A DNA stretch of 64,000 nt from Cryptomeria japonica. Its lineage: Eukaryota > Streptophyta > Pinopsida > Cupressales > Cupressaceae. The notes under the pieces are model-generated. The model made no database searches. It was given only the letters and a program-made list of their open reading frames with translations, and was not told the DNA's origin. Position 1 is the stretch's first letter, and the number at the start of each line of letters is the position of its first letter. The position numbers were made by a program, and so were the translations under genes. The DNA is taken from contig NC_081411.1 of assembly GCF_030272615.1 (NCBI RefSeq), forward strand, positions 186,396,949-186,460,948. The letters are read 5' to 3'. This document shows, piece by piece, positions 34,361 through 46,300 of this stretch.

Positions 34361-34381
34361 GCCTCCATGCTTAGGAGGGAA

Positions 34382-36002
34382 TGTGATGGATGAAAATTGA
34401 ATCAAGTAAACTAAGACCCGATCCCACTCTCATGTACACATTGGAATAGAAAAGAGCCTAAGGAGATGATTAACTTTGACTACTACTTGTAAGAGAGAGT
34501 CAAGGAATATCTTTAGGTTTTCTATTCATTTCCTACTATGAAGAGGAGATGTGCAAAATGTGATAGTGTGATCAACTAGGCTAAGGAGATAACTAGAGAT
34601 GCTAGTATAAACTGAAAATACAAAAAAATACAAATCCGAAACTGAGATATTGAATATAGAGAAGGAAGGGGAATTCAAATGTGCCTCTGTCACTGAAATT
34701 TGATGTTGATTATGCAGGACTAGAGCGTCACACCTTGGTCCTTGATACTGCACCCTACTGTACTTCTAGGATTTGGATCCTGAAAGTATGCACTGTGGAA
34801 CTACCAAAAGAAACCAAAAAACCTAGAGGACCAGGGTGCCACACCCCAGTCTAAAAAAACTAAGTTCTTATTTTGAGATTGAGCATACACTTGTGTGATC
34901 TATTGGTTTCGAATATTGTGTGTCCGTCGGATTTTTGTACCTACACCTACAACTTGAAAAATGGTGTCTAGGTGGCTATATGGGGGTTTTCCTTAGTCAA
35001 ACCCCTTGTTTTAGTGATTTAAACCTCCACAAATAGCCAACAATGTATTGAAAATGTGTGTGCAAGAATCTTGTGTATGTGCAAGATCCTAAATGAACAA
35101 GAAAGTAAATCTAGAGTTCTACCCTATGCTTGGAGAGTAAACCTTAAATGAGTGTAAATTCTTAAAATCACAAATGCAATAATGGATTTAAAGCATGAAT
35201 GAAAATTTGAAAATGAATGTTATGAAGCTCATACAAAGACATGAAAATAACATGAAACCATACCAAATCCTAAGGGAGAGGTACAAGACAATCAATAGTC
35301 AGTGATCTCCTATTATTCTTCAATGTCTTCAAAGCTCCAATTGATGGTGAAAATGGTTGATGAAGACTTGACATATGCTTGTTTTTTTATTGAATACTTC
35401 ACATAAACTTTCACTTTCACTTCATAAGGGGCTCCTTCAAAATTTCTAGATGGATCCTTCAAATGAGGAAAGAAAAGGCTATATGTATGAACCCTAACTT
35501 TGTTTTTGATCATAGGGTGACCTATAATCAATATAATTTCACAATCCTTTGGATTTAAACATAAAAAATACTGTCAAAACATGCTCTTGAAATTTAGGGA
35601 GAAAAAGTAGGGACCATGATGCCTTGCCATGGTCCGATTGACTTTTTCCCAAATTTTTAGGGAAGCAAGCTATCACGATTCTAAAGTCAATTCCATAAGG
35701 ATGTGATGATTCAAGGTGTTTAGATGTGCAAAATTGGGCCTTGGAGGTCGAAATAGGACATAATTAGGGCTTTTGATGAATTAATTAATTAAAAGAATAC
35801 AATAAAAAAGGGCACACTTAGGGTAAAGGGCCCAATTTTATGATGTGTAGAGGAATGAAAGAGGACTTTAGATCTAATTAAATTAATTACTTAAATTCTT
35901 AAAAGGAATTTAAAATTCAAGATGAAAACACATTAAGGTGGATGCTAACCTAAGCATGGAATTGTACTACCCAATTAAGGGTGTACAATTTATGACGCTA
36001 CA
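34382..36002 (-). repeat. 3' LTR of G2
   Basis: 1,621 bp, TGTGATGGATG...ATGACGCTACA, collinear with 49134-50743. Minus-strand ORFs within it (34526-34753, 35313-35531) have homologous but differently broken counterparts in the other LTR, as expected for non-coding sequence. Confidence 0.92.
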
Positions 36003-36020
36003 TTTAGCTCCCACTTTAGT
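36003..36020 (-). other. Polypurine tract of G2
   Basis: Plus-strand TTTAGCTCCCACTTTAG, i.e. CTAAAGTGGGAGCTAAA on the coding strand, adjacent to the LTR. Confidence 0.72.
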
Positions 36021-37380
36021 GGTCATATGACACTACATGCATATGCAAGCTAAAGTATAGAAAAGTAAACATTTAAGAAAAAGGATAATCCACAAGGTGT
36101 CAGACGAAGCCCACATCAGTATCTATAGTACACTATTAGAAACCACACCCTACAAAACCACATATTGTTAGGTAAAATCATAAAATCACCTAAATTCTTA
36201 CTAAGGAAGTGATGAAATTTGATGGTAGCTATATGCCCCCCTATTTCAGCTTGCTAATTAGTGAGTTGAAATAGGGTATCATGTTTACCACATGGAATTA
36301 TGAAAGAAAATTGATGACAAATATTCACAACAAGGTTTGATACAAGATCAAAAACAATGGAGAATCATTTGGTAAGAAAGAGAGCTAAACCTTAATTCTA
36401 ACACAAGAAAGAGTGTGAGGATTGAAGCTTTCTAACAAAAGATGAAAGATTAAGTGGAAAAATACAAAATTAGGGTTTGGAAAAGAATTACCATTTAAAT
36501 TTTGAATAGGAGGAGATCATTATCCAAAGACATCCTCCTTTGAGAATAGAGGGGATCTTTGATAAAGATATAATCTTTAGAAGGAAGAATGAGAAGAGAA
36601 GAATACACACTTTCTCTAATATTTAGGAAAAGAGGATTATTAGCAAAAGATTACACACTTTCACTAAGGAGAGATTGTTCAGGTTCTAGATAAGGAAGAC
36701 ACATATTCTATGAAAGAAATGACATCAAATGAAAATACAACTTAACAAAGGAAAGGGGAATCTTTATAGAAAAGAATAGAGGATTGAAATATCACCCTTT
36801 CCCCCCAAGCATAGAGGAAAGGACATCAAAGAAAGATCATTTATAAAATAAACACTCTTATAAAAGAAGGATATAGATCCTCATCAGGGATAAGCACGTT
36901 CACAACATAGAAGGGTTCATTATAAAGATATCACTCAATGATTTGATGAATGATTAGAGACTTCTGACACTAAGGAAGAGGTCCTACTTAAGGATATGTA
37001 CTGAAGATACTCATTAGGGATACTTGTTCCAATATGAGAGAGGGAATTCCCAATAGGAATATACACCTCTACAATTAATAAGAGATTCTTATAGAAGACA
37101 CTACTTCACAAAGGGGAAAGTTTTAATCTTAAGAGGGAGAGATGTTTGAAATCAATCTTCCCCCACACATAGAGAAAAGAGGGGGGACAAAAATAGGCTA
37201 TTATGTTTCTTCCAAAGTATGATTGCATGTAAAATTTTACTATCATGAACAACAATGAGCCCAAATAAGTGAGCTACTAATGTCACATATTGATGAGCAA
37301 CATAATATCCATTAATGTTATTTGAAGATATGATAGATTGGATAAGGAATTTAAATATAACATGTTAAATTATCTACCAT
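36021..37380 (-). other. G2 interior, purine-rich degenerate repeats, no pol
   Basis: No open frame and no RT/integrase motif. From about 36480 to 37150 the plus strand is purine-rich with loosely repeated blocks such as 'gaaaagaggattattagcaa', 'caaagaaagatcatttataa' and 'aagggttcattataaagata'. These look like a decayed extension of the amino-acid repeat coding region downstream of the protease. Confidence 0.55.
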
Positions 37381-38404
37381 CTATGATATTAAACACATGT
37401 ATAAGATGATAAATATTGAAAACTCTTGATCAAGAGAGTAGTTTGTAGGAGAAGAATAGGCCACTAAGTCATGCTCCTCTTGCACATGAGAAACCTTAGG
37501 AAAAGGACATGTATAACTCATTAGGGCCTTATTTCTGGAAGAGAGGATATTAGAATGAATAGAAAATATAGATTCATAAGTGGTATTGGAACTCTTGGTG
37601 AGATTCATAAAGAGAGTTTCTAATCATCATAATTTACTTATGAGTGGGATGAGTGTTGAGAGATGTAGAGGATGATTTAATTGAGGCAAAGTCATAATCA
37701 CTACTAAATATAGAATTCATATTGAGAGATGGTATTTTAGATGCTTTGGTAGGCTTTGAAGAATTATATCCAAGTCCAAATGAAGCTTCATGTATATTTT
37801 GTTCTAAAGGAAACTTAATCTCTTGTTCATTTGCGCCACAACCATTGCCATTATATCCACTCTTAGCTAAAATGTGAAAACTTGGACCATAAAGGGATGC
37901 CATATCAGAAAGAGATGGTGGGGCCTCATAGGTCTCAATGCCATAATTAGATGAATAAGAAGAATATTATGTAGAATTGTTTGAATTAGAAGTAGCCACA
38001 AAATTGTTACTAAGTTCTTTAGATAAAGTGGGTTGCTCTTTAGTTTCCACCATATTGTCTTCCTTTTTAGTCTTAGGTTCTCTTGGAGGGAATTTGTACT
38101 CCCCTACAAAGGTAGGTGTAAAGTCTAAGGGCCCCCAATCATCTTCCAAGAGAACTTTTTCTAGCAAGAAAATGTCTTTAGGAGGAGATGGTGATTCAGT
38201 GTGAAGAGAAGAAGAACCAAGAGTACTCAAGGAAATAGGCATACTTGAAGATGTAGGAGTGTTGTCAAAAGAATTGGAAGTAGTTGAAAAAGAAGATGTT
38301 GTTTGCAATGAAGCTTGTAAATTAGTATCGACAAACAAAGTATACATCTTATTGTTGTAGATGAACTTAATTTGCCTAGAAAAAGTAGAAGGGACAACTT
38401 GCAT
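37381..38404 (-). pseudogene. G2 polyprotein: post-protease region with G-patch-like segment
   Basis: Two main open pieces. 37967-38404 starts with the end of the protease ('VVPSTFSRQIKFIYNNKMYT'), followed by an S/T-rich linker and an acidic/proline part ('EDDWGPLDFTPTFVGEYKF'). 37634-37903 has 'LAKSGYNGNGCGANEQEIKF', a G-patch-like motif matching G4. A third piece, 37381-37608, has 'RNKALMSYTCPFPKV', which recurs in the gag-side repeat region near 48400 ('RDEALMSYACPFP'). Stops separate the pieces. Confidence 0.65.
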
Positions 38405-38720
38405 ACAATGAAGCCAAGGTCACCCTAATAGAAGGTTAATTAAGATCATTGCGCATAACATGAATAGGTGTAGGTAAAATAATAGGTCCCACCTTGATAG
38501 GTAGGGTTATAGTACCTAAAGAAGATCTAGCAACATTATCAAAGCCATGAATAGGAAGAGGATCTAGTTTAATAAGAGATGTATCCACCTTGATTTTATG
38601 TAATAATTTACATTAAGGCTAGAGCCATTATCAACAAGGGTTCTTCTTATCGAATTACCATTGATAAGGACAACAATCATAAGGGTCTATTATATTGATG
38701 TTGTATCTCATGGGAGAACA
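38405..38720 (-). pseudogene. G2 retropepsin
   Basis: Readable in shifting frames: 'RPLMIVVLINGNSIRRTLVD' followed by 'NGSSLNV' near 38630-38690 (catalytic D-[ST]-G reads D-N-G), 'GTITLPIKVGPIILPTPIHV' near 38450-38510, and 'LLGWPWLH' just upstream of 38404. The order and spacing are those of plant gypsy proteases. In a working element it would cut the gag-pol polyprotein. Altered active site and frameshifts argue against activity. Confidence 0.65.
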
Positions 38721-40065
38721 ACTCATCTTGTGCAAATACAATTTGAGCTTTAGATTCATTTATAGGATCAATCAAAGAAGCCATATAATTAGGTGTCACT
38801 GCTGGTGGGACATCTAAGTTCTTTAAAGCATCTTGTAACATTCCATAATAAGTGGATGGAGTTTGAATAAAATTTTAAAGAAATATTTTGGTAGGAGTAG
38901 CTTTAAGTTGTTTGATAAGATCATACTCTTTATCAAGAGATTGGGATATATGGGGTGTTTGTGGAAGAATAGGTTGAGAAGAAGGAAGTGAAGAAGGGAT
39001 AATAGGAGGAGGATTAGGTTGCCTATTATTCCATGTATTATATGTGTGGGAAATTGAATTGTAACTCTGTCAGGTGATTTGTTTAGCATACTCATAAGGG
39101 CTCTTGGTAGGTTAACATCCTTGTTCAATAATAAATAGTTTGTTAGGAGTACAAAAGGAATCATTACTATAACCACCTTGAACCACAAAGAGAGGCTTGT
39201 TTAGATGTTGAGAACTTGGAGAAGGACGAGCACCTTGAACTGTGAAGAGGGGATTATTAGGTGTTTCATAACCATTCACATGTATCATATTGAACAAAGA
39301 TGGTTTAGGAATATAAAACCCTTGTGACCTAAGATCATTCGTATTATAAAAGATTATTGAAAGAAATGTTGATAGGCTCTTCTTGCACCAAAATGATATC
39401 ATGGATAGGATCAATTTTGGGAGATAGACTAGAAGTAGGCATTATTATTTTATCCCTAAAGGTAAAGTTATTGAAATAGGGTATAGTGTTCATAGGAAAG
39501 ATCATATCATCCTTCATCACCAAAGGATATACATGGGAGAGGGATTCTCTACGAGAAGGATCAACATTACTCTTCAAAACTTCATCCTTGAGAGGGAGAT
39601 CTTTGAAAGAGATATTAACAATATCTTCTTAGACTAGAGTATCTTCATGAGTAGAGGCAAATGGGGGAGAGGGAATTGCTTCATCTTTAGAGGAAAATTG
39701 ATTGAAATGAATAGAAGGTGAGGTGTTATTAAGGAAATTGTCAATAATATCACCCTTTTTTATCTTAATGTCCTCTTCTTTGACCAAGGTAATATTATGG
39801 GAGAGGGACTAGTAAGAGAGTAATCAACATTGTTCTCTAAAGGTTCATCCCAATAAGGGAGATTATTGAGAGAGGTGTTTAAAATATCTTTTTGCACCAT
39901 GATGTCCCCATTGCTAAGGCTAATTTTAAAAGAGGAAATAACACTATTTATTAATGCTTTATCCTTAGAATGGAGAGAATTAATACGTTTTGTTGAAATC
40001 ATCCTCTTGCCTCAAAATGTCTTTAGTGGGATCTTTAGGAGAGAGCATTTAGGAAATTACTTATA
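38721..40065 (-). pseudogene. G2 gag-side linker and repeat region, copy 1
   Basis: Minus-strand pieces in order: repeats such as 'NGDIMVQKDILNTSLNNLPY' (near 39850-39920), 'SSLSPKIDPIHD' followed by 'ILVQEEP' (near 39400), 'NKPLFVVQGGYSNDSFCTPN' (near 39150), then the linker 'LDKEYDLIKQLKATPTKIF' and 'YGMLQDALKNLDVPPAV' near 38810-38950, typical of the segment before a gypsy protease. Several frameshifts. Positions 39073-40070 are duplicated at 42319-43376. Confidence 0.6.
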
Positions 40066-42318
40066 ATTTCTGTAATGCCCCGCCAAGGAACCCTAGAGGA
40101 TCTAACTAAATAAATTCAAAAAAGAGTGAATTTTTTCTTTAGTTTTGAAACATTAAGTGTACATCCTATAATTGTTTAGGAATGAATCAAACTTAATTGC
40201 AGAAGAGAAAGAAATCTAATAAACTATCCTCTAAGGTTCCTTAACGATGCTACTATACTACCCATACAACATTTAAGAAACAAATCTAATCTTAGTTAAC
40301 ATACGATACATAAATGAGCATAACACGATAACTATTAAAATAAACTATCCATACATATTTTAGATTCATGAAACTGCATTGCATTCAAATAAATTCTAAG
40401 CTAAATTCATTGTATAACCAATATCACTAGTTCCTATGACATACAAAGTAATGAATAAAGAACTTGTGAGCATTTAATTACATAAGATCAACAATTCCAT
40501 TTGTAATATAAGACATCACCTAAACCCCATTTCACTTACATCAAAATTACATCAAATTTACAACATAGTTGCATCATTGGATACGTGGACATGTAAATAA
40601 TATAATTACACCTGATTTAAACATAAGTACAATATGATAGTAGAATGAAATCTCCACCTAAATCACTTAGCTGATCATATCCAAGAGAGGCAACTAGAGA
40701 AATTACAAAGCCAATCCACACATAAATAGGTTCAAAATCCCTGAAGGAAGAAGCCAAATACCACCCAGCCATGTGGACCCTGAAGAGCCACCCCCCATGC
40801 TAGGAGATAGACATAAGGCCCTCAAGCACACAATCTAGGATAAACAAAACATGGTCCAAACAAAATTTCATTGGGTTAAATCACAATCAAGATACACATA
40901 TATGAATCTCTAAACATGAATACTCCAAAGGCTACAAATACAGAGGCAAGACACTAGTGCTCACAAGGGGATAGTGTCATCACATAGCTTGATATGGGTT
41001 ATCCTGGCAAGTCTCCATAGGCCCCAAGCCCCATCTTGGGTTTCCTGGTAGCCTCTCCTGACCCTTGGCCTCCATTCAAGTTTCATGTGAAACCAACATA
41101 CCTTTCAAGAGGACAAAGTAGTTGATCATGCCATTCCAGGGCTTCCCACCTCATCTCAAGCCTAAATGAACACTCAAGCCATGAGTAGGGCATACATTAT
41201 CTTGATTAATGTGTTTATCTACCTAACCCCCTAATTCATTATTTAGGTTATCACTTATTAAGAAACTTTCCCAATGGGTTACCTTGGCAATCACTTTAGG
41301 ATCCTGGCCCCCATGGAGAGCCACTCCCCCTTATGACACTAAGCCTACTCAAATCCAACCCAAGGCAACAAATGAAACACCATCAAATAACCATATAAAG
41401 AGACCCAACCAAGCCTTAGAATAACATTGCATCTTAATCACATAAACATCAAATACAATAGCTTCCATCAAAGAGCACAACATGGCTCAATCTCATAAGG
41501 AAAGTAATGATAAAATACTAAGAGACACATAAGCCAGTATAGACTTCCATAATTAAAGCCCAAGCAGAAAATCTGAAGATAATATCACTGACAAACATCC
41601 AAGACGTAGGGTAAAACATTGTCCAATAATATATCAAAGTGTGTTTCAAAAGGATTGAAACCATCAACATAACTTTGCCACATATGTCCCTATCTTAGGA
41701 GACATTCTCTAAAAAACATGAGGATGACCAAATCATAAACCAAACCACCATACAATAACCATAGCTAAACAAGGGAATTGAACTAATACTCAATTACTAA
41801 AACATGAGTAAGCACTTATGATATATAAAATACAATATGTAAAATTATAATTTATTTTACTCCATTAGTTAAAACTAATATTATTAAATTTACTCCCTTA
41901 ATTAATTAACCATAATTAATAAAACATTTATCTCATATACCTATGTTTTTGTTTTAATAACTAATTTTTTAACCATGCATCTATAATGCATGATCTTTTT
42001 ATAAAAAAATTAAAAATAATTATTAAAACACAATACATGTCTTATGAAAAAGAAAATTATTAATTAAATGAAGATGCATGGGTTATAGGATAAGTAAAGT
42101 CTTATCAATAATAAATAATCTATCCTATACTGGTTTTTGTTTTGAAAAGAAAAACAAGTTAAAATAAATAGATTTTAATTAAGTAAATAAATATAGTAGA
42201 GATGTACCTTTACTGAAAAGTAAGTTAAAGAGGAAACTTAATCTGGGAATTGTATGTTCTTATTTATTTATTTATTTATTTTAGGAAGCTTTCATTCCAA
42301 ATGAAACTAATTTTCTTG
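39073..42318. repeat. Tandem duplication inside G2, copy 1 (about 3.25 kb)
   Basis: From 'ggtgatttgtttagcatact' at about 39073 the sequence runs collinearly with 42319 onward, with a few percent differences and small indels. The unit comprises about 1 kb of G2 gag-side sequence followed by the first 2.24 kb of a TGTAATGCCCC-type insertion. The junction at 42318/42319 joins the interior of the insertion ('aatgaaactaatttt') directly back to gag sequence. Confidence 0.88.
40071..42315. mobile_element. Truncated copy of the TGTAATGCCCC element
   Basis: Begins TGTAATGCCCCGCC after the flank ATTTC (40066-40070) and matches the first part of 43377-48345. It stops at the duplication junction, so no right end is present. 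It contains a (TTTA)n microsatellite at about 42259-42283. No coding capacity found. Confidence 0.8.
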
Positions 42319-43376
42319 GGTGATTTGTTTAGCATACTCATAAGGGCTCTTAGTAGGATGACCTCCTCACACAGTAATAAATGGTTTGTTAGGAGTGCAA
42401 AAAGAATCATTACTATAACCACCTTGAACCACAAAGAGAGGCTTGTTTAGATGTTGAGAATTTGGAGGACTAGCACCTTGAACTATTAAGAGGGGCTTAT
42501 TAGGTATTTCATAGCCATTAACATGAATAAGATTGATCAAAGATGGTTTAGGAATATCAAACCCTTGTGATGTAAGATCATTCACTTGCTCCAAGGTAGC
42601 CTTATGAATTTTAGAAGAAGGATGAACATCATTCATATGATAAATATTATTGAAAGAAATGTTGATAGGCTCTTTCTTGCACCAAAATGTTATCATGGAT
42701 AGGATCAATTTTGGGAGATAGACTAGAATTAGGCATTAATGTTTCATCCCTAGAGGTAAAGTTATTGAAAGAAGGTATAGTGTTAGTAGGAAAGATCATA
42801 TCATCCTTCATCACCAAAGGATCTACATGGGAGAGGGATTCTCTAGGAGAAGGATCAACATTACTCTTCAAAAACTTCATCCTTGAGAGGGAGATCTTTG
42901 AAAGATATAAATTATTAACAATCTCTTCTTAGAATAGAGTATCCTCATGAGTAGAGCCAAGCAGAGGAGAGGGAAATGCTTCATCTTTATAGGAAAAATG
43001 ATTGAAATGAATAGAAGGTGAGGTGTTATTAAGGAAATTGTCAATCATATCACCCTTTTTTAATCTTAGTGTCATCTTCTTTGACCAAGGTACTCTTATG
43101 GGGGAGGGACATAGTAAGAGAGTAATCAACATCATTCTCCAAAGGTTCATCCCAAAAAGGGAGATTATTGAGAGAGGTGTTAAAAATGTCTTTTTGCACC
43201 ATGATGTCCCCATTGTTAAGGCCAATTTCAAGAGAGGGAATAACACTATTTATTAATTCTTTATCCTTATAAGGGAGAGAATTAATACATGTGTTGTTAA
43301 AATCATCCTCTTGCCTCAAAATATATTTAGTGGGATCTTTAGGAGAGAGAGCATTAAGGAAATCACTTATAATTTT
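42319..43376 (-). pseudogene. G2 gag-side repeat region, copy 2
   Basis: Second copy of 39073-40070. Open pieces 42367-42708 ('NGYEIPNKPLLIVQGASPPN', 'NKPLFVVQGGYSNDSFCTPN'), 42647-42880 ('RESLSHVDPLVMKDDMIFPT') and 43050-43319 ('NGDIMVQKDIFNTSLNNLPF', 'WDEPLENDVDYSLTMS'). The frames break at different places from copy 1, showing independent decay after duplication. Confidence 0.7.
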
Positions 43377-46300
43377 TGTAATGCCCCACCAAGGAACCTG
43401 AGAGGATATAACTAAATAAATTCAAATAAGAGTGAAATATTTTTCTTTTTGAAACATTAAGTCTACATCCTATAATTGTTTAGGGATGAATCAAACTTAA
43501 TTGCAAAAGCAGAATAAAGCTAATAAACTATCCTCTAAGGTTCCTTAACGATACTACTATACTACCCATACAACATTTAAGAAATAAATCTAATCTTAGT
43601 TAACATACGATACATAAATGAGCATAACACAATAACTATTAAAATAAACTATCCATACATATTTCAGAATCATGAAACTACATTGCATTCATATAACTTC
43701 TAAGCTAAATTCATTATATAACCAATATGACTAGTTCCTACGACATACAAAGTAATGAATACAAAACTTGTGAGCATTTAATTACATAAGATCAACAATT
43801 ACATTTACTAATATAAGACATATCACCTAAATCCCATTTCACTTACATCAAAATTACATCATTGGCCACATGGACATGTAAATAATATAATTTCACCTGA
43901 TTTAAACATAAGTACAATATGATAGTAGAATGAAATCTCCACCTAACTCACTTAGCTGATCATATCCAAGAGAGGCAACTGGAGAAGGTACAAAGCCAAT
44001 CCACACATAAATAGGTTCAAAATCCCTGATGCAAGAAGCCAACTACCACCCAACCATGTGGATCCCAAAGAGCCACCCCCTGTGCTAGGAGATAGACATA
44101 AGGCCCTCAAGCACACAATCAAGGATGAAAAAAACATGGTCCAAACAAACTTCCACCGGGTTAAATCACAATCAAGATACACATAGATGAATCTCTAAAT
44201 AGGAACACTCCATAGGCAACAAATACAGAGGCAGGACACTAGTGCTCACAAGGGGAGAGTGCCATCACATATCTTGATATGGGTTATCCTGACAATTCTC
44301 CATAGGCCCTGACCCCCATCCTGGGTTATCCTCGTAGCCTCTCCCGACCTCTGGCCCCCATTCAAGTCTCATGCGGAACCAATATACCTTTCAAGAGGAC
44401 AAGGTAGTTGATCATGCCATTCTAGGCCTTCCCACCTCATCTTGAGTCTAAACAAGCAATCAAGTCATGAGTGGGGCATACATTATCTTTATTAATGTGT
44501 TTATCTACCTAACCCCCTAATTCATTAGTTAGGTTATCACTTATTAAGAAACTCTCCCAATGGGTTATCCTAGTGACCACTTTAGGATCCTGCCCCCCAT
44601 GGAGATCCACTCCCCCTCATGACACTAAGCCTACTCAAATCCAACCCAAGGCAACAGATGAAACACCATCAAATAACCATATAATGAGACCCAATCAAGC
44701 CTTAGAATAACATCGCATCTTAATAACATAAACATCAAATACAATAGCTTCCATCAAAGAGCACAACATGGCTCAATCTCATAAGGAGAGTAATGATAAA
44801 ATACCAAGAGACATATAAGCTAGTATAGGTCTCCATAATTAAAGCCCAAATAGAAAATCTAAATACAATATCACTGACACACATCCAAGACGTAGGGTAA
44901 AACATCGTCCAATAATGCATCAAAGTGTGTTTCAAAAGGATTCAAACTATCAACATAACTTGGCAACATACATCTCTATCTTAGGGAAACAATCTCTTAA
45001 AAACACGAGGATGACCAAACCATAAACCAAACCACCTTACAATAACAATAGCTAAACAAGTGGAATGAACTAACAATCAATTACTAAAATATGAGTAAAC
45101 ACTTATGATATATAAAATACAACATGTAAAATTATTAATTTTTTACTTCATTAGTTAAAACTAATATTATTAAATTTACTCCTTTAATTAATTATCCTTA
45201 ATTAATAAAACATTTATCTCATTAATTAATTAATAAAACATTTATCTCATATACCTATGTTTTTGTTTTAATAACTAATTTTTAACCATGCATTTATAAT
45301 GCATGATCTTTTTATGAAAAAATAAAAAAATAATTATTAAAACACAATACACGTCTCATGAAAAAGTAAATTATTAATTAAATGAAGATGCATGGGTTAT
45401 ACGATAAGTAAAGTCTTAGCAATAATAAATAATCTATCCTCATACTGCTTTTTGTTTTGAAAAGAAAAACAAGTTAAAATAAATAGATTTTAATTAAGTA
45501 AATAAATATAGTAAAGGTGTACCTTTATTGAAAAGTAAGTTATAGAGGAAACTTAATGTGGGAATCAAATGCTCTTATTTATTTATTAGTACTTGCTGTT
45601 AGGCAAATACTATTGTAATGGTTTTTTTTTTTTTTTTACAGTTAACTAGTTATTAAAAAATTTAATTTGAACCAATTACAAACAAGGTTTTATTTTTGTT
45701 TTTAAAAATATTTTTATTTTCTAAAGTTATGTGTGCAATTTTTAAGTTTACATATTATAAATTTTTTTTTTTTGTATCCTGATTGGCCAATACAACTTTT
45801 ATTGTTATAAGCGGATTTTTCGGAAATCTAAAACAAATAATGTTTGTGACAACCATTTAGGCGGGAATATAGGTACCGATTAATAATGTAATTTTTTATA
45901 TTCCAGTAGTCCATCAATTGAAGCATATCAGTAGTTTGGTGTTAAATATTTAGATTAATTAGCTTTATTGATGTTCATGACAATTAATCTTGAACTATGA
46001 TCTATTAGGAATTATATTTTATTTTTTTAATATATATAATTTATCATATATTTATAATATTAAATAAAAAATTCATATTGAAAATTTACTTGATAACAAA
46101 ATTATTATAAAAAATAATAATTCAAATTATTTAAGATTTCAATTACACTCAATTAAAAAATTAACAAAGGCAAGTACTCACCACTATGTGGCACTTGCTT
46201 TAGGAAGCTTTCATTCCAAATGAAACTAATTTCTACTATTCAACATAAATCCAAATTATGAAAGATCTATTTTACACACCAAAGAGAGGAGAATGGAGGT

